From Acidobacteriota bacterium (GTDB lineage: Bacteria; Acidobacteriota; Terriglobia; Acidiferrales; UBA7541), in contig JAJYLB010000002.1 of assembly GCA_021788095.1 (NCBI GenBank), positions 163,583-227,582 on the forward strand: a DNA stretch of 64,000 bases, in the 5' to 3' direction. Shown here in pieces: positions 52,177-59,473 of the stretch; position 1 is the first letter of the stretch, and each line of letters begins with the position of its first letter. Both the position numbers and the translations under genes were made by a program. The notes beneath the pieces were generated by a model. The model did not search any database. It was not told where the DNA came from and saw nothing but the letters and a program-made list of their open reading frames with translations.

Positions 52177-54558
52177 TCAGGCCAGCTCGCCTACCACCTC
52201 GAAGCGCTTTGCGCCGCTCGTCTCGAAAATGACCGTATCGTTGTGCTCGCCTCCGAGTTTTTCGGCGCGCCCATTCACCGTCGCCCGCAGCAAGCGCTCC
52301 TCGGTACGCAGCTTGACGTACAGCTCCTTTGGCGCGCCCGGCCGTTCCAGATCGACGGTGGCTTCCACCCGATGCGCGCCGGGCTTGGCCGCTACGTGGA
52401 AGTTCACCCGGCCCCAACGGGTAGGCGCTCGCTCGATGCCGATCGGCTGGCCCGAGCTTACCCACCGTTTGGCCAGGCCCTTGCCGAGATACAGCCGGTC
52501 CTCATCGGAATCTTCCAGGACCAGCATCCAGCGGACGAGCATCGGAATCGCCTGCTGGGCGGGGATGCAGAAGATCGCGGTGCCACCCCCGATTCCAGAC
52601 ACCTCCCCGGCCACCCAACTGCCTCGCGTGTGGTCGTGGTAGCCGTGGGCGAAGAGGAAGAGCAGGTATTCCTCGACGCGATCCAGCCGCAGCAGCATCT
52701 GCGCGTAGCCGTAGGTGATGAAGCCCAGGATCGCCCGGCCGCCCGGCGGCGAGATGTTGGCCGCCACGCCGATCGTCGTCGCGCCGTAGGCCCGCATGCA
52801 GTCCACCACCAGATTCGCCAGATCGGCGGGAAGCATATCGGCCTGGAGCAGCTCGCAGTAGGCGCGATGCGCCCATTGCTGGAGGTTGGGGTGGCCGAGA
52901 CCCCGCTGTTCGATGGCTTGGCGAAATGGGGTGTCGGCGCCGGGGAAAACGCCGATGTAGGGAGGATTCATGTCCCGTTGAACGTTCTTGCGCATGGTCG
53001 TGACGACGGTGTCTTGAAGGAGCGCGGTGCGCTTCATCCAGTCGCCGGCAGCGGCGGCGGCTCCCGCCGTTCCCTTCTTGCGATGGATCTCGCGCCAGAC
53101 GGGCGCCAGCTCCTTCAACCCGCGCGCGGCGAACGCGCTGTTGGCGTAGTAGGGGAGCCACCAGACGCTCGGGTCCTGCATCAGGCAGGAGTCCGATTCG
53201 CTCCAGCCGCGGATCAAGCCGTGGCTGGGATCGCTTTCGGGCAGCCGCAGACTCTCGTCGTGCATGGCGGTGAGCAGAGAGGCCGTGGCCTGAATCTTCC
53301 GGTCGTGCTTGAGCAGGAGCGCCGCGTCGCCCGTGTACTGGAAGTAGCGGGCTAGCAGGAGAAGCGTCAAGCCGAATTGCGCGGTTTCCGGCCCGCGCAT
53401 GTTGTTCACGCCATGGGAGTCGACGTAGCGGGAGTAGTAATCGTCGATGGTGATCCGCGCCTGGTCGAATCGCCCGCATTCGAGGTTGGCGTAGGCGGCG
53501 CTGGTGAAGATGTCCTGGAAGCCGTCGTATTCCGAGCCGTAATAGTCGCGATCCACCGCGCCGTATTTCGGATAGACCCCCGCCGGCCGCACCATCAACT
53601 CCTTCGCAAAGGCGTGTTTCGCCATGTCGACCCAGCGCCGCTCGGGAAGCTCGGTGGACGAGAAATCGGCGAGCAGCCGGTCCCAGGTGTCGGCGAAGAC
53701 GAGCAGGGCGCGGTAGAACTCCTCCGGCTTCGGCGGCACGCGGCCGGGGGGATACGCCGGATAGCTGTAGCCGTAGACCGCCTTGGCGATCTTTCCGTTC
53801 TCGATGCGCGCGGTGCGATGCCAGGTCTGGACGATGAAGACGTCTTGCGCCTCGACGTCGCCGAAAACCAGCAGCTCGATATAGGCGGTGTCGGAAATCG
53901 GCATCACCTTGCGCACCGCAGGCATCCAGCCGCCGAGCAAGCCGTCGTAACGCTTCCGCGCCAGCTCGCCATTCAGCTCCGGGAAATACTGGCCGGGATG
54001 GTAGGTGCGCGTGTAGCCACCCGGGAATACGGGCATCGTGTCGTACTGCTGCTTGGTGCCCACGAACGCGTCCCAACGCAGGCCGAAGGTGTACGGTCCC
54101 GGGGGAGCCGAGCCCTGGGGCGGGGCGGCGGTTTCCACCTCCTTGGAATCGGGGTCGCCGTTCCGCAGCAGCCGGTCCGCCAGGAGGTCGGGGCCCGCGA
54201 GCCCAATCTCGCGGAAGTCCAGGCCGAGGTAAGGGGGATCGGCGGTGGGGAAACTGGCTTCCGCGCTCTTCGTCAGCACGCGCCCGGTGCCGTCCGGCGC
54301 GACCAGGCTGATGGCGCCGTCGCGAGTGCGCAGGTCCTCGTACGCCTTCCACGTCTTCCCGCCATAGGAGAATTCCGAAACCAGCGTGTGGCCTTCGATG
54401 TCGGGGCGTTCGACGGCCGTAAGCATCGGAAGCTCCCGAAGCTTCGGGACAGATCCTCCTTCGCCGCTCGCCCGTGCCGCCGCGCTTGCCCGCGCGGCCA
54501 TGGCTCCCAAACCCGCTGTCGCTGCCGCCATGTTCTGCAGGAATCGCCGCCGATCCAT
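52177..54558 (-). CDS. Tat-exported glycosidase-like protein (six-hairpin type)
   Basis: The N-terminus MDRRRFLQNMAAATAGLGAMAARASA is a Tat signal (RRRFLQ) and puts the start at ATG 54558. The 793-aa product has a beta-rich first third (IEGHTLVSEFSYGGKTWKAYEDL), and the rest looks like an alpha/alpha toroid (RWVDMAKHAFAKELM, YANLECGRFDQARITIDDYYSRYVDSHG, WSESDSCLMQDPSVWWLPYYANSAFAARGL) ending in a beta domain. I cannot name the GH family. Divergent from a GH27 alpha-galactosidase gene, so a joint role in glycan breakdown is likely. A palindrome in the 5' end is read as VPKLRE. Confidence 0.65.
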   Translation of the reverse strand: MDRRRFLQNMAAATAGLGAMAARASAAARASGEGGSVPKLRELPMLTAVERPDIEGHTLVSEFSYGGKTWKAYEDLRTRDGAISLVAPDGTGRVLTKSAEASFPTADPPYLGLDFREIGLAGPDLLADRLLRNGDPDSKEVETAAPPQGSAPPGPYTFGLRWDAFVGTKQQYDTMPVFPGGYTRTYHPGQYFPELNGELARKRYDGLLGGWMPAVRKVMPISDTAYIELLVFGDVEAQDVFIVQTWHRTARIENGKIAKAVYGYSYPAYPPGRVPPKPEEFYRALLVFADTWDRLLADFSSTELPERRWVDMAKHAFAKELMVRPAGVYPKYGAVDRDYYGSEYDGFQDIFTSAAYANLECGRFDQARITIDDYYSRYVDSHGVNNMRGPETAQFGLTLLLLARYFQYTGDAALLLKHDRKIQATASLLTAMHDESLRLPESDPSHGLIRGWSESDSCLMQDPSVWWLPYYANSAFAARGLKELAPVWREIHRKKGTAGAAAAAGDWMKRTALLQDTVVTTMRKNVQRDMNPPYIGVFPGADTPFRQAIEQRGLGHPNLQQWAHRAYCELLQADMLPADLANLVVDCMRAYGATTIGVAANISPPGGRAILGFITYGYAQMLLRLDRVEEYLLFLFAHGYHDHTRGSWVAGEVSGIGGGTAIFCIPAQQAIPMLVRWMLVLEDSDEDRLYLGKGLAKRWVSSGQPIGIERAPTRWGRVNFHVAAKPGAHRVEATVDLERPGAPKELYVKLRTEERLLRATVNGRAEKLGGEHNDTVIFETSGAKRFEVVGELA
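54434..54449. repeat. TCCCGAAGCTTCGGGA palindrome in a coding 5' end
   Basis: Perfect 16-bp palindrome, translated in the segment just after the Tat signal of the glycosidase-like protein. Confidence 0.7.
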
Positions 54559-54631
54559 GATTTCATGCTCCCTTCGGTCCCGCCTTCCGCAGCGGCACAA
54601 ACCGCCGCGTCTTCCCGCGGACCTGCCTATT

Positions 54632-54654
54632 TGTAATTCGGCATGCAGGTTACA
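54632..54654. promoter_or_regulatory. possible operator, TGTAA-n13-TTACA
   Basis: Inverted repeat TGTAA...TTACA around a GCATGC centre in the divergent region between the two glycosidase genes. Weak evidence; no regulator gene is adjacent. Confidence 0.25.
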
Positions 54655-54682
54655 CCAACACGCCGGCAGGGGGAAAGCTCCT

Positions 54683-54716
54683 TAAGACGCGCTCTCTAAG
54701 ACTTGCTAAGACTTGC
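54683..54716. promoter_or_regulatory. direct repeats TAAGACTTGC upstream of GH27 gene
   Basis: TAAGACTTGC occurs twice in tandem (54697-54706, 54707-54716) and TAAGAC once more at 54683. Ten-base tandem spacing places them on one face of the helix, 67 bp before the alpha-galactosidase start. Possible activator or repressor sites. Confidence 0.3.
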
Positions 54717-54782
54717 TTGACGGCCAAGGCAGGGACGGGCAAGCTACCGTCGGCCGCGGAGAGTCAGGAGGGAATTCGCATC

Positions 54783-56195
54783 ATGACGGCAGGCAGAAAA
54801 ACCAAGGCGGTGCTCGCAGCGATTCTTTTGGCAGGCGCGGCGCTCGGTTCCGGCCGGCCGCGCGCTCAAAGCGCCAGCGCGGGCCAGGCGGCGTATCCCG
54901 ATCGGCTCGCGATTACGCCGCCGATGGGGTGGAACAGCTACGACGCGTATTGGGGCGACGTGACGGAGCAGGAAGTGCGCGCCAACGCGAAGTACATGGC
55001 CGAGCACCTGAAGAGCTACGGCTGGAAATACATCGTCGTGGATTACTACTGGTATTTCCCGCATCCGCAGCGCGGCTTGAGCGAGGAGAATCTCGAAGTG
55101 GGGATGGATCCTTACGGCCGCCTGCTTCCTGCCGTCAATCGCTTTCCTTCGGCCGCCGGCGGAAAGGGATTCAAGCCGCTCGCCGATTACGTTCATTCGC
55201 TCGGCCTGAAATTCGGCATCCACATCATGCGCGGCATCCCGCGGGCCGCGGTGGCGCGGAACCTGCCGATTCTGGGCACGCGAGCGCATGCCGCGGACGT
55301 CGTCGATCCCGGCAACACCTGCTCTTGGTCGACGGCGATGTACGGCGTGGACGTTTCCAAGCCCGCGGGCCGGGCGTACTACGACTCGATGGCGCAGCTC
55401 TACGCCAGTTGGGGTGTGGACTTCATCAAAGCGGACGATATGAGCCAGGGCAGCAACCCCAAGGGCGAAACCTATCACCGGCCTGAAATCGAGGCCCTGC
55501 GCAAAGCGATGAATGCCACGGGCCGGCCGATGGTGCTGAGCCTCTCGCCCGGCGCCACGCCGCTGGCCGATGCGGCCAACGTCTCGCGTTTCTCCCAGAT
55601 GTGGCGTATGTCGGATGACATGTGGGACAACTGGCCCGAAGTGAGGCGTCAATTCGATCTCACGCGCGATTGGGAGCAGTTTGCCGGCCCGCATCACTGG
55701 CCCGACGCCGATATGCTTCCGCTCGGGAGAATCCGCATCCGCGGCTACGGGAATCGGGAGCCCGATCGCACCCAGCTGACCCACGACGAACAGACGACGA
55801 TGATGACCCTGTGGTCCATGGCCCGCTCGCCGCTGATGATGGGCGGCGACTTGCCATCGCTCGATTCGTGGACGCTCGCGCTGCTGACCAACCCCGAAGT
55901 CCTCGCCGTCGATCAGCACAGCATCGGCAATCGCGAGTTGCTCGAGCCCGAGAACGGCCGCGAAGCAGTTTGGGAAGCCAAAACGCGCGACGGGAAGGCG
56001 AAATACGTGGCGCTTTTCAATCGCGGCAAGGCCGCGGCGGAGGTCGCGGTTACGTGGCCCGAGCTGGGCGTTGCGGGCAAGCAGCGCGTGCGCGACCTAT
56101 GGCAGCGGCGCGACCTCGGCGTCTACCAGGACCGCTTCTCCGAGACGATCCCGCCCCACGGCGCGGGCCTGTACGAGCTACTGCCCATGCCGTGA
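54783..56195 (+). CDS. alpha-galactosidase-like enzyme, GH27 (exported)
   Basis: TIM-barrel GH27 features: ITPPMGWNSYDAYWGDVTEQEVRANAKYMAEHLKSYGWKYIVVDYYW, LKFGIHIMRGIPRAAV, WGVDFIKADDMS (nucleophile Asp in the KxD motif), MWRMSDDMWDNW (acid/base region), LWSMARSPLMMGGDLPSLD, and a C-terminal beta domain (VALFNRGKAAAEVAV). Signal peptide in residues 5-28. ATG 54783 has AGGAGGG upstream; an earlier ATG at 54717 has none. It releases terminal alpha-galactose (or related sugar); a galactokinase gene lies 6 kb away. Confidence 0.88.
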   Translation: MTAGRKTKAVLAAILLAGAALGSGRPRAQSASAGQAAYPDRLAITPPMGWNSYDAYWGDVTEQEVRANAKYMAEHLKSYGWKYIVVDYYWYFPHPQRGLSEENLEVGMDPYGRLLPAVNRFPSAAGGKGFKPLADYVHSLGLKFGIHIMRGIPRAAVARNLPILGTRAHAADVVDPGNTCSWSTAMYGVDVSKPAGRAYYDSMAQLYASWGVDFIKADDMSQGSNPKGETYHRPEIEALRKAMNATGRPMVLSLSPGATPLADAANVSRFSQMWRMSDDMWDNWPEVRRQFDLTRDWEQFAGPHHWPDADMLPLGRIRIRGYGNREPDRTQLTHDEQTTMMTLWSMARSPLMMGGDLPSLDSWTLALLTNPEVLAVDQHSIGNRELLEPENGREAVWEAKTRDGKAKYVALFNRGKAAAEVAVTWPELGVAGKQRVRDLWQRRDLGVYQDRFSETIPPHGAGLYELLPMP

Positions 56196-56291
56196 CAGAA
56201 CGGCAGGCCGCGGATCAACGCGGATTGGCGCGGATAGCAAAGGATCCGGAAAGGCCGGAAGCCAATTGCTCGGGTTACCGACAGGAGTTTC

Positions 56292-56411
56292 ATGAACCAA
56301 ATCGAGATCAGTGCCCAGACCACGCCGGCCGAGCTCGAAAGCAAGCCTCGCGGGAGCGCCTGGGGTCGTATCCGCGCCCATCTGCGTAAATCCGCGGCTG
56401 GCCTTTCATGA
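56292..56411 (+). other. 39-codon ORF, first copy
   Basis: ATG 56292 preceded by AGGAG at 5 nt; ends TGA 56409-56411. Second copy at 56512-56631 differs by one amino acid (Ile to Val at residue 4). The last 15 codons are the right arm of the cassette, so it may not be a real protein. Confidence 0.3.
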
Positions 56412-56511
56412 ACGAAGGACCAACGAGGCCGCCGATCAACGCGGATGAGCGCGGATAGAAAAGGATCCGGAAAGGCCGGAAGAAGTTGCTCGAATTATTG
56501 ACAGGAGTTTC

Positions 56512-56631
56512 ATGAACCAAGTCGAGATCAGTGCCCAGACCACGCCGGCCGAGCTCGAAAGCAAGCCTCGCGGGAGCGCCTGGGGTCGTATCCGCGCCCA
56601 TCTGCGTAAATCCGCGGCTGGCCTTTCATGA
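56512..56631 (+). other. 39-codon ORF, second copy, overlapping GxxExxY frame
   Basis: ATG 56512 with AGGAG upstream; its TGA overlaps an ATG (56628, ATGA) that opens the GxxExxY frame. In the first copy the matching ATG (56408) opens only 16 codons before a stop, so the duplication carries a truncated gene start. Confidence 0.3.
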
Positions 56632-56654
56632 ACGAAGGACCAACGAGGCCGCGG

Positions 56655-57107
56655 ATGAGCGCGGATCGGCGCGGATTGAAGCACGGAGATCTGACCGACA
56701 AGATCCTCGGCGTGTTCTACGAGGTATACAACGAGCTGGGGCACGGGTTTCTGGAATCGGTGTATCAAGGCGCGACGGCCTTGGCGTTGACTCAGGCTGG
56801 GCTGCGAGTCGAGAGAAACATTCCGCTCCCGGTGTGGTTCCGAGGCGAGAAGATGGGAGACTTCTTCGCCGATCTGATCGTCGAGCGAGCCGTGATACTC
56901 GAGTTGAAGGCTGCTTCCGGCATCGATCCGGCACACGAGGCGCAGCTTCTCCATTACCTTCAATCCACGGAGATCGAAGTGGGCCTGCTGCTCAATTTCG
57001 GTCCCAAGCCGCAATTCAAGCGGTTGGTTTTTGAGAACTCCCGGAAGCAAATCGGCATCGACCCGCGCCAATCCTCGACCGATCGGTCCGGGACGAAGAG
57101 CAAATGA
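56655..57107 (+). CDS. GxxExxY protein (PD-(D/E)XK nuclease-like fold)
   Basis: Family motif GFLESVY is present (GxxExxY), followed by RVERNIPLPVWFRGEKMGDFFADLIVERAVILELKA, which has the D...ExK arrangement of PD-(D/E)XK nucleases, and HEAQLLHYLQSTEIEVGLLLNFG. Family function is unknown. ATG 56655 starts MSADRRGLKHGDLTDKI; these first codons are the left arm of the GCGGAT palindromic repeat. A longer start at ATG 56628 is coupled to the upstream 39-codon ORF. A complete hairpin of the same repeat follows the stop after 1 bp. Confidence 0.88.
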   Translation: MSADRRGLKHGDLTDKILGVFYEVYNELGHGFLESVYQGATALALTQAGLRVERNIPLPVWFRGEKMGDFFADLIVERAVILELKAASGIDPAHEAQLLHYLQSTEIEVGLLLNFGPKPQFKRLVFENSRKQIGIDPRQSSTDRSGTKSK

Positions 57108-57108
57108 C

Positions 57109-57183
57109 GCCACGGATCAACGCGGATGAGGGCGGATGGAAATTCCGGAATCCGATCCGCGTCCCTCCGCGCCCATCCGCGGC
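57109..57183. repeat. 75-bp GCGGAT hairpin after the GxxExxY gene
   Basis: Left arm GCCACGGATCAACGCGGATG, right arm CCGCGCCCATCCGCGGC, nearly inverse of each other, with ATTCCGGAAT between. It may also act as a terminator between the convergent GxxExxY and M56 genes. Confidence 0.75.
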
Positions 57184-57234
57184 AAGAAGCTGTTACCTAA
57201 CCTGTTTCTCTCCGTGGCCGGCAAGATGCCCGCG

Positions 57235-58845
57235 CTAGTGAGCGGCTACGTTTCGGCCCGCTAGCAGGCCGTTTAGGTAGGCTTGTAAGGCGGAATACTT
57301 GATCACGCCGAGGATCGGCACGGGCTGGCCGCCCCGGTTCGACACGTACATCGTGGGCGTCTGCCGCACCGAAGTTTGCTGGGCCAGCGCCAAGTCGCTC
57401 GCCACCGCCGACTCCACTTGCTTCGAACCCGCCAACTGCTTCACCTCGCTCAGATCGCTCTCGCCGAGCACCGGCGCCAAGACCTTCGCGATGTCGCCCC
57501 CGGCTGCCCATTTCGCCTGGCTCGCGTAGAGCGCCTGCTCCACCTCCGCGAACCGCCCGATGGCTGCCGCCGCATCGGCGTAGTCCGCGGCCTGGCGAGC
57601 GTAGGCGTGCAGGGGCAGCGGGAAGTCGTGATGCACCAGATAGACCCTGCCGGTCGCTACGTAGTCCTGGATCAGCGGTTCGAGCGTCTGGAGATAGAGC
57701 GTCCGGCAGGGCGGACACTGGAAATCGGTGTACTCGTCGATTCGTATCGGAGCGTTCTTCGCGCCCATGGCCTTCTGTTGCTGGATTTCAGCCAAGCTGA
57801 CTTTCGGCTTGACGGCCTCCTGCCTCGCGTTCGCAAATCCGAGCGCCACGGGCGCTCCGACAGTCAAGACCGCCGCTGCCACGAGCGCTAACTTCCGACC
57901 GAGATCCAGCTTCCGTATCGCGTGTTGAGTCATGATGGCCGCAACCCTCCTTTTCAAGTCGGCTCCCGCGATTCCCGCCACGCAAGCGAGTTCGGACGCC
58001 AGGCAGAATTCGCAGACCTTCAGAACGGCTTCGGCATAGGCTTCGGCGGGATTGCCTAGCCGCAAAACCTCCTGGTCGCAGGCGCGCTCGCGCTCGGCCA
58101 CAACCCGCGCCCCAAGCCACCACGTCAGCGGGTAGAACCAGAACACGGCTTCCACCAACATGGAGAGCGCGGCGGCGAGATTGTCGCGACGGCGCACGTG
58201 CTCGAGTTCGTGCGCAAGAACCGCTTCAAGCTGCTGGTCGCCTAGCCGCTCCGAAAGCCCCGCGGGCCATAGCAGCACGGGCCGGAAGATCCCGAAAATC
58301 CCGGGTTCCAGCGAGGCCCGCGAGAGCCGCATCTCGATCGGCTTGCCGAATCCCGCGATGCGCTCGAGCCGTCGCAGCGCTTCCGCTTCGCGACCTTCCC
58401 GCAAGGGTGCGGCGTGGCGCACGGCCGCCGAAATTCGCCGCCAGCGCCTGCACCATGCGAAGAGCACCGCCAGGAATCCGCAGAACCAAACCGCCGACAG
58501 AAGCACCGGCAACAGGTGAACGTGCGGGGCAACGGGCGAAAACGCCGGCGCCGCATCCTGGGCGAAGGGCTGATTGATCCGCTCGATGGCGAAGTAGGTT
58601 GGCGACGGGATCCCCGCCGGGCGCAGCCAGCCGAGCCGGCTGCCGAGGGCCGCCAGCAGGGAGAAAGGAACCAGGAATTTCGTCGCCGCCGCGAGCCACA
58701 ATCCGCAGCGAACTCGCGCGCGGTTGCGCCTGAGAGCGAGCGTGAACAGGCCCGCCAGACCGGCGAAGAGCGTCGATTGCCACAGGTGGTTCCAGAGCGC
58801 CGGCGCCACGGCTGCCAGCTCTTGCGGAAGCGATTCGGCGATCAT
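57235..58845 (-). CDS. BlaR1-type M56 peptidase fused to DsbA-like thioredoxin domain
   Basis: Residues 1-330 are a membrane zinc peptidase of family M56: four TM helices, H212-E-L-E-H216 in VLAHELEHVRRRDN, and E251 in AERERACDQEV as third ligand. After a TM helix near 318-337 the periplasmic part is a Thioredoxin_4/DsbA-like domain: NAPIRIDEYTDFQCPPCRTLY (CPPC at 377-380), VYLVHHDFPLPLHAYARQAADYA, and cis-Pro in VRQTPTMYV. BlaR1 normally ends in a penicillin-binding sensor. The ATG overlaps the stop of the BlaI-family gene (ATGA), so the two form a regulatory pair. Confidence 0.92.
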   Translation of the reverse strand: MIAESLPQELAAVAPALWNHLWQSTLFAGLAGLFTLALRRNRARVRCGLWLAAATKFLVPFSLLAALGSRLGWLRPAGIPSPTYFAIERINQPFAQDAAPAFSPVAPHVHLLPVLLSAVWFCGFLAVLFAWCRRWRRISAAVRHAAPLREGREAEALRRLERIAGFGKPIEMRLSRASLEPGIFGIFRPVLLWPAGLSERLGDQQLEAVLAHELEHVRRRDNLAAALSMLVEAVFWFYPLTWWLGARVVAERERACDQEVLRLGNPAEAYAEAVLKVCEFCLASELACVAGIAGADLKRRVAAIMTQHAIRKLDLGRKLALVAAAVLTVGAPVALGFANARQEAVKPKVSLAEIQQQKAMGAKNAPIRIDEYTDFQCPPCRTLYLQTLEPLIQDYVATGRVYLVHHDFPLPLHAYARQAADYADAAAAIGRFAEVEQALYASQAKWAAGGDIAKVLAPVLGESDLSEVKQLAGSKQVESAVASDLALAQQTSVRQTPTMYVSNRGGQPVPILGVIKYSALQAYLNGLLAGRNVAAH

Positions 58846-59228
58846 TGCGGCTTCCCCTTCTTCTCGAGTTCGCGAAGGGCTTTCTCGGCTTCCCTGACGT
58901 CCTCCAGGGTGAGCTTGCCGGTCTCGACCAAGCGGGCCATCACCGGCTGCGCGCTCCCGCCGAAGAGCGCGAGCAGATCGTCGACCAACCGCCGCTCGGC
59001 GGCGCCGCGCGAGAGGGAAGCCTCAAAGACGTGGAAATTCCCGACCTTCCGCACGCGCCGCACCGCCCGCTTCGCTTCCAGGCGATAGACGGTGGTCTGG
59101 ATGGTGGTATAGGCCGGGCGGCGCGGCGTGGGGAAGGCCTCCTGGATTTCGCGGATGGACGCCTGGCCGCGTTTCCAGAGCTGTTCCATGATGCGGAGTT
59201 CGAGTCGGGTGAGTTTCGGTTGGGGCAC
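58842..59228 (-). CDS. BlaI/MecI-family transcriptional repressor
   Basis: 128-aa winged-helix repressor: KLTRLELRIMEQLWKRGQASIREIQEAFPTPRRPAYTTIQTTVYRLEAKRAVRRVRKVGNFHVFEA, then a C-terminal dimerisation helix region (LVDDLLALFGG, LEDVREAEKALRELEKK). The GTG at 59228 has GGAGAGAGG just upstream and gives the standard N-terminus; the longer frame to 59405 runs through the promoter. BlaI proteins are inactivated by cleavage when the M56 partner is triggered. Confidence 0.92.
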   Translation of the reverse strand: MPQPKLTRLELRIMEQLWKRGQASIREIQEAFPTPRRPAYTTIQTTVYRLEAKRAVRRVRKVGNFHVFEASLSRGAAERRLVDDLLALFGGSAQPVMARLVETGKLTLEDVREAEKALRELEKKGKPQ

Positions 59229-59253
59229 GGCCTCTCTCCTATGCGCGTGTGTA

Positions 59254-59281
59254 ATACTACTATATTTGTAGGCTATGTCAA
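59254..59281 (-). promoter_or_regulatory. sigma-70 promoter with BlaI-type operator
   Basis: On the minus strand: -35 TTGACA (59281-59276), 16-bp spacer, -10 TAGTAT (59259-59254), about 25 nt before the blaI-like GTG. A perfect inverted repeat CTAC-AAATATA-GTAG (59271-59257) fills the space between the two boxes, so a bound repressor would block RNA polymerase. This is the standard autoregulation layout of BlaI/M56 systems. Confidence 0.7.
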
Positions 59282-59307
59282 GCGGTTTCTCGCGCCGGGC
59301 CGGGCAA

Positions 59308-59393
59308 GCCGCGGAGCTACGCTGATCGGTGCGGATCGACACCATCAGGGAATTCCAGAGGCCCATCCGCGACGATCCGCGTGAATCCGCGGC
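59308..59393. repeat. GCGGAT-type hairpin upstream of the BlaI operon
   Basis: Left arm GCCGCGGAGCTACGCTGATC and right arm GACGATCCGCGTGAATCCGC are inverse; the arms are more diverged than in 57109-57183. Solo copy, no ORF. Confidence 0.6.
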
Positions 59394-59420
59394 GGGCGCA
59401 AGCACTTACGGCACGACCAA

Positions 59421-59436
59421 TCCCGAAGTTTCGGGA
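59421..59436. repeat. TCCCGAAGTTTCGGGA palindrome
   Basis: Followed by CGCGCCCTTACGG, linking it to the 10308-10375 family. Downstream of the TPR-like gene. Confidence 0.6.
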
Positions 59437-59473
59437 CGCGCCCTTACGGAAAGAGGCCTTCTGCAGCGTCCTG

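Larger units (their letters stand above)
56207..56650. repeat. tandem duplication of a 220-bp palindrome-ended cassette
   Basis: Two copies, period 220 bp, differ at few positions. Each starts with a GCCGCGGATCAACGCGGAT-type arm and ends with TATCCGCGCCCATCTGCG-TAAATCCGCGGC, its inverse, then GGCCTTTCATGAACGAAGGACC. The second copy runs directly into the GxxExxY gene. Confidence 0.85.

Noticed and set aside
51196..53355. 719-aa open frame on the plus strand
   Set aside because: Spans the end of the kinase gene in another frame and the antisense of the glycosidase-like gene; Arg/Ala-rich with no domain.
56207..57183. CRISPR-like array from repeated GCGGAT units
   Set aside because: Repeats are inverted arms, not regularly spaced direct repeats with unique spacers, and no cas genes are near.
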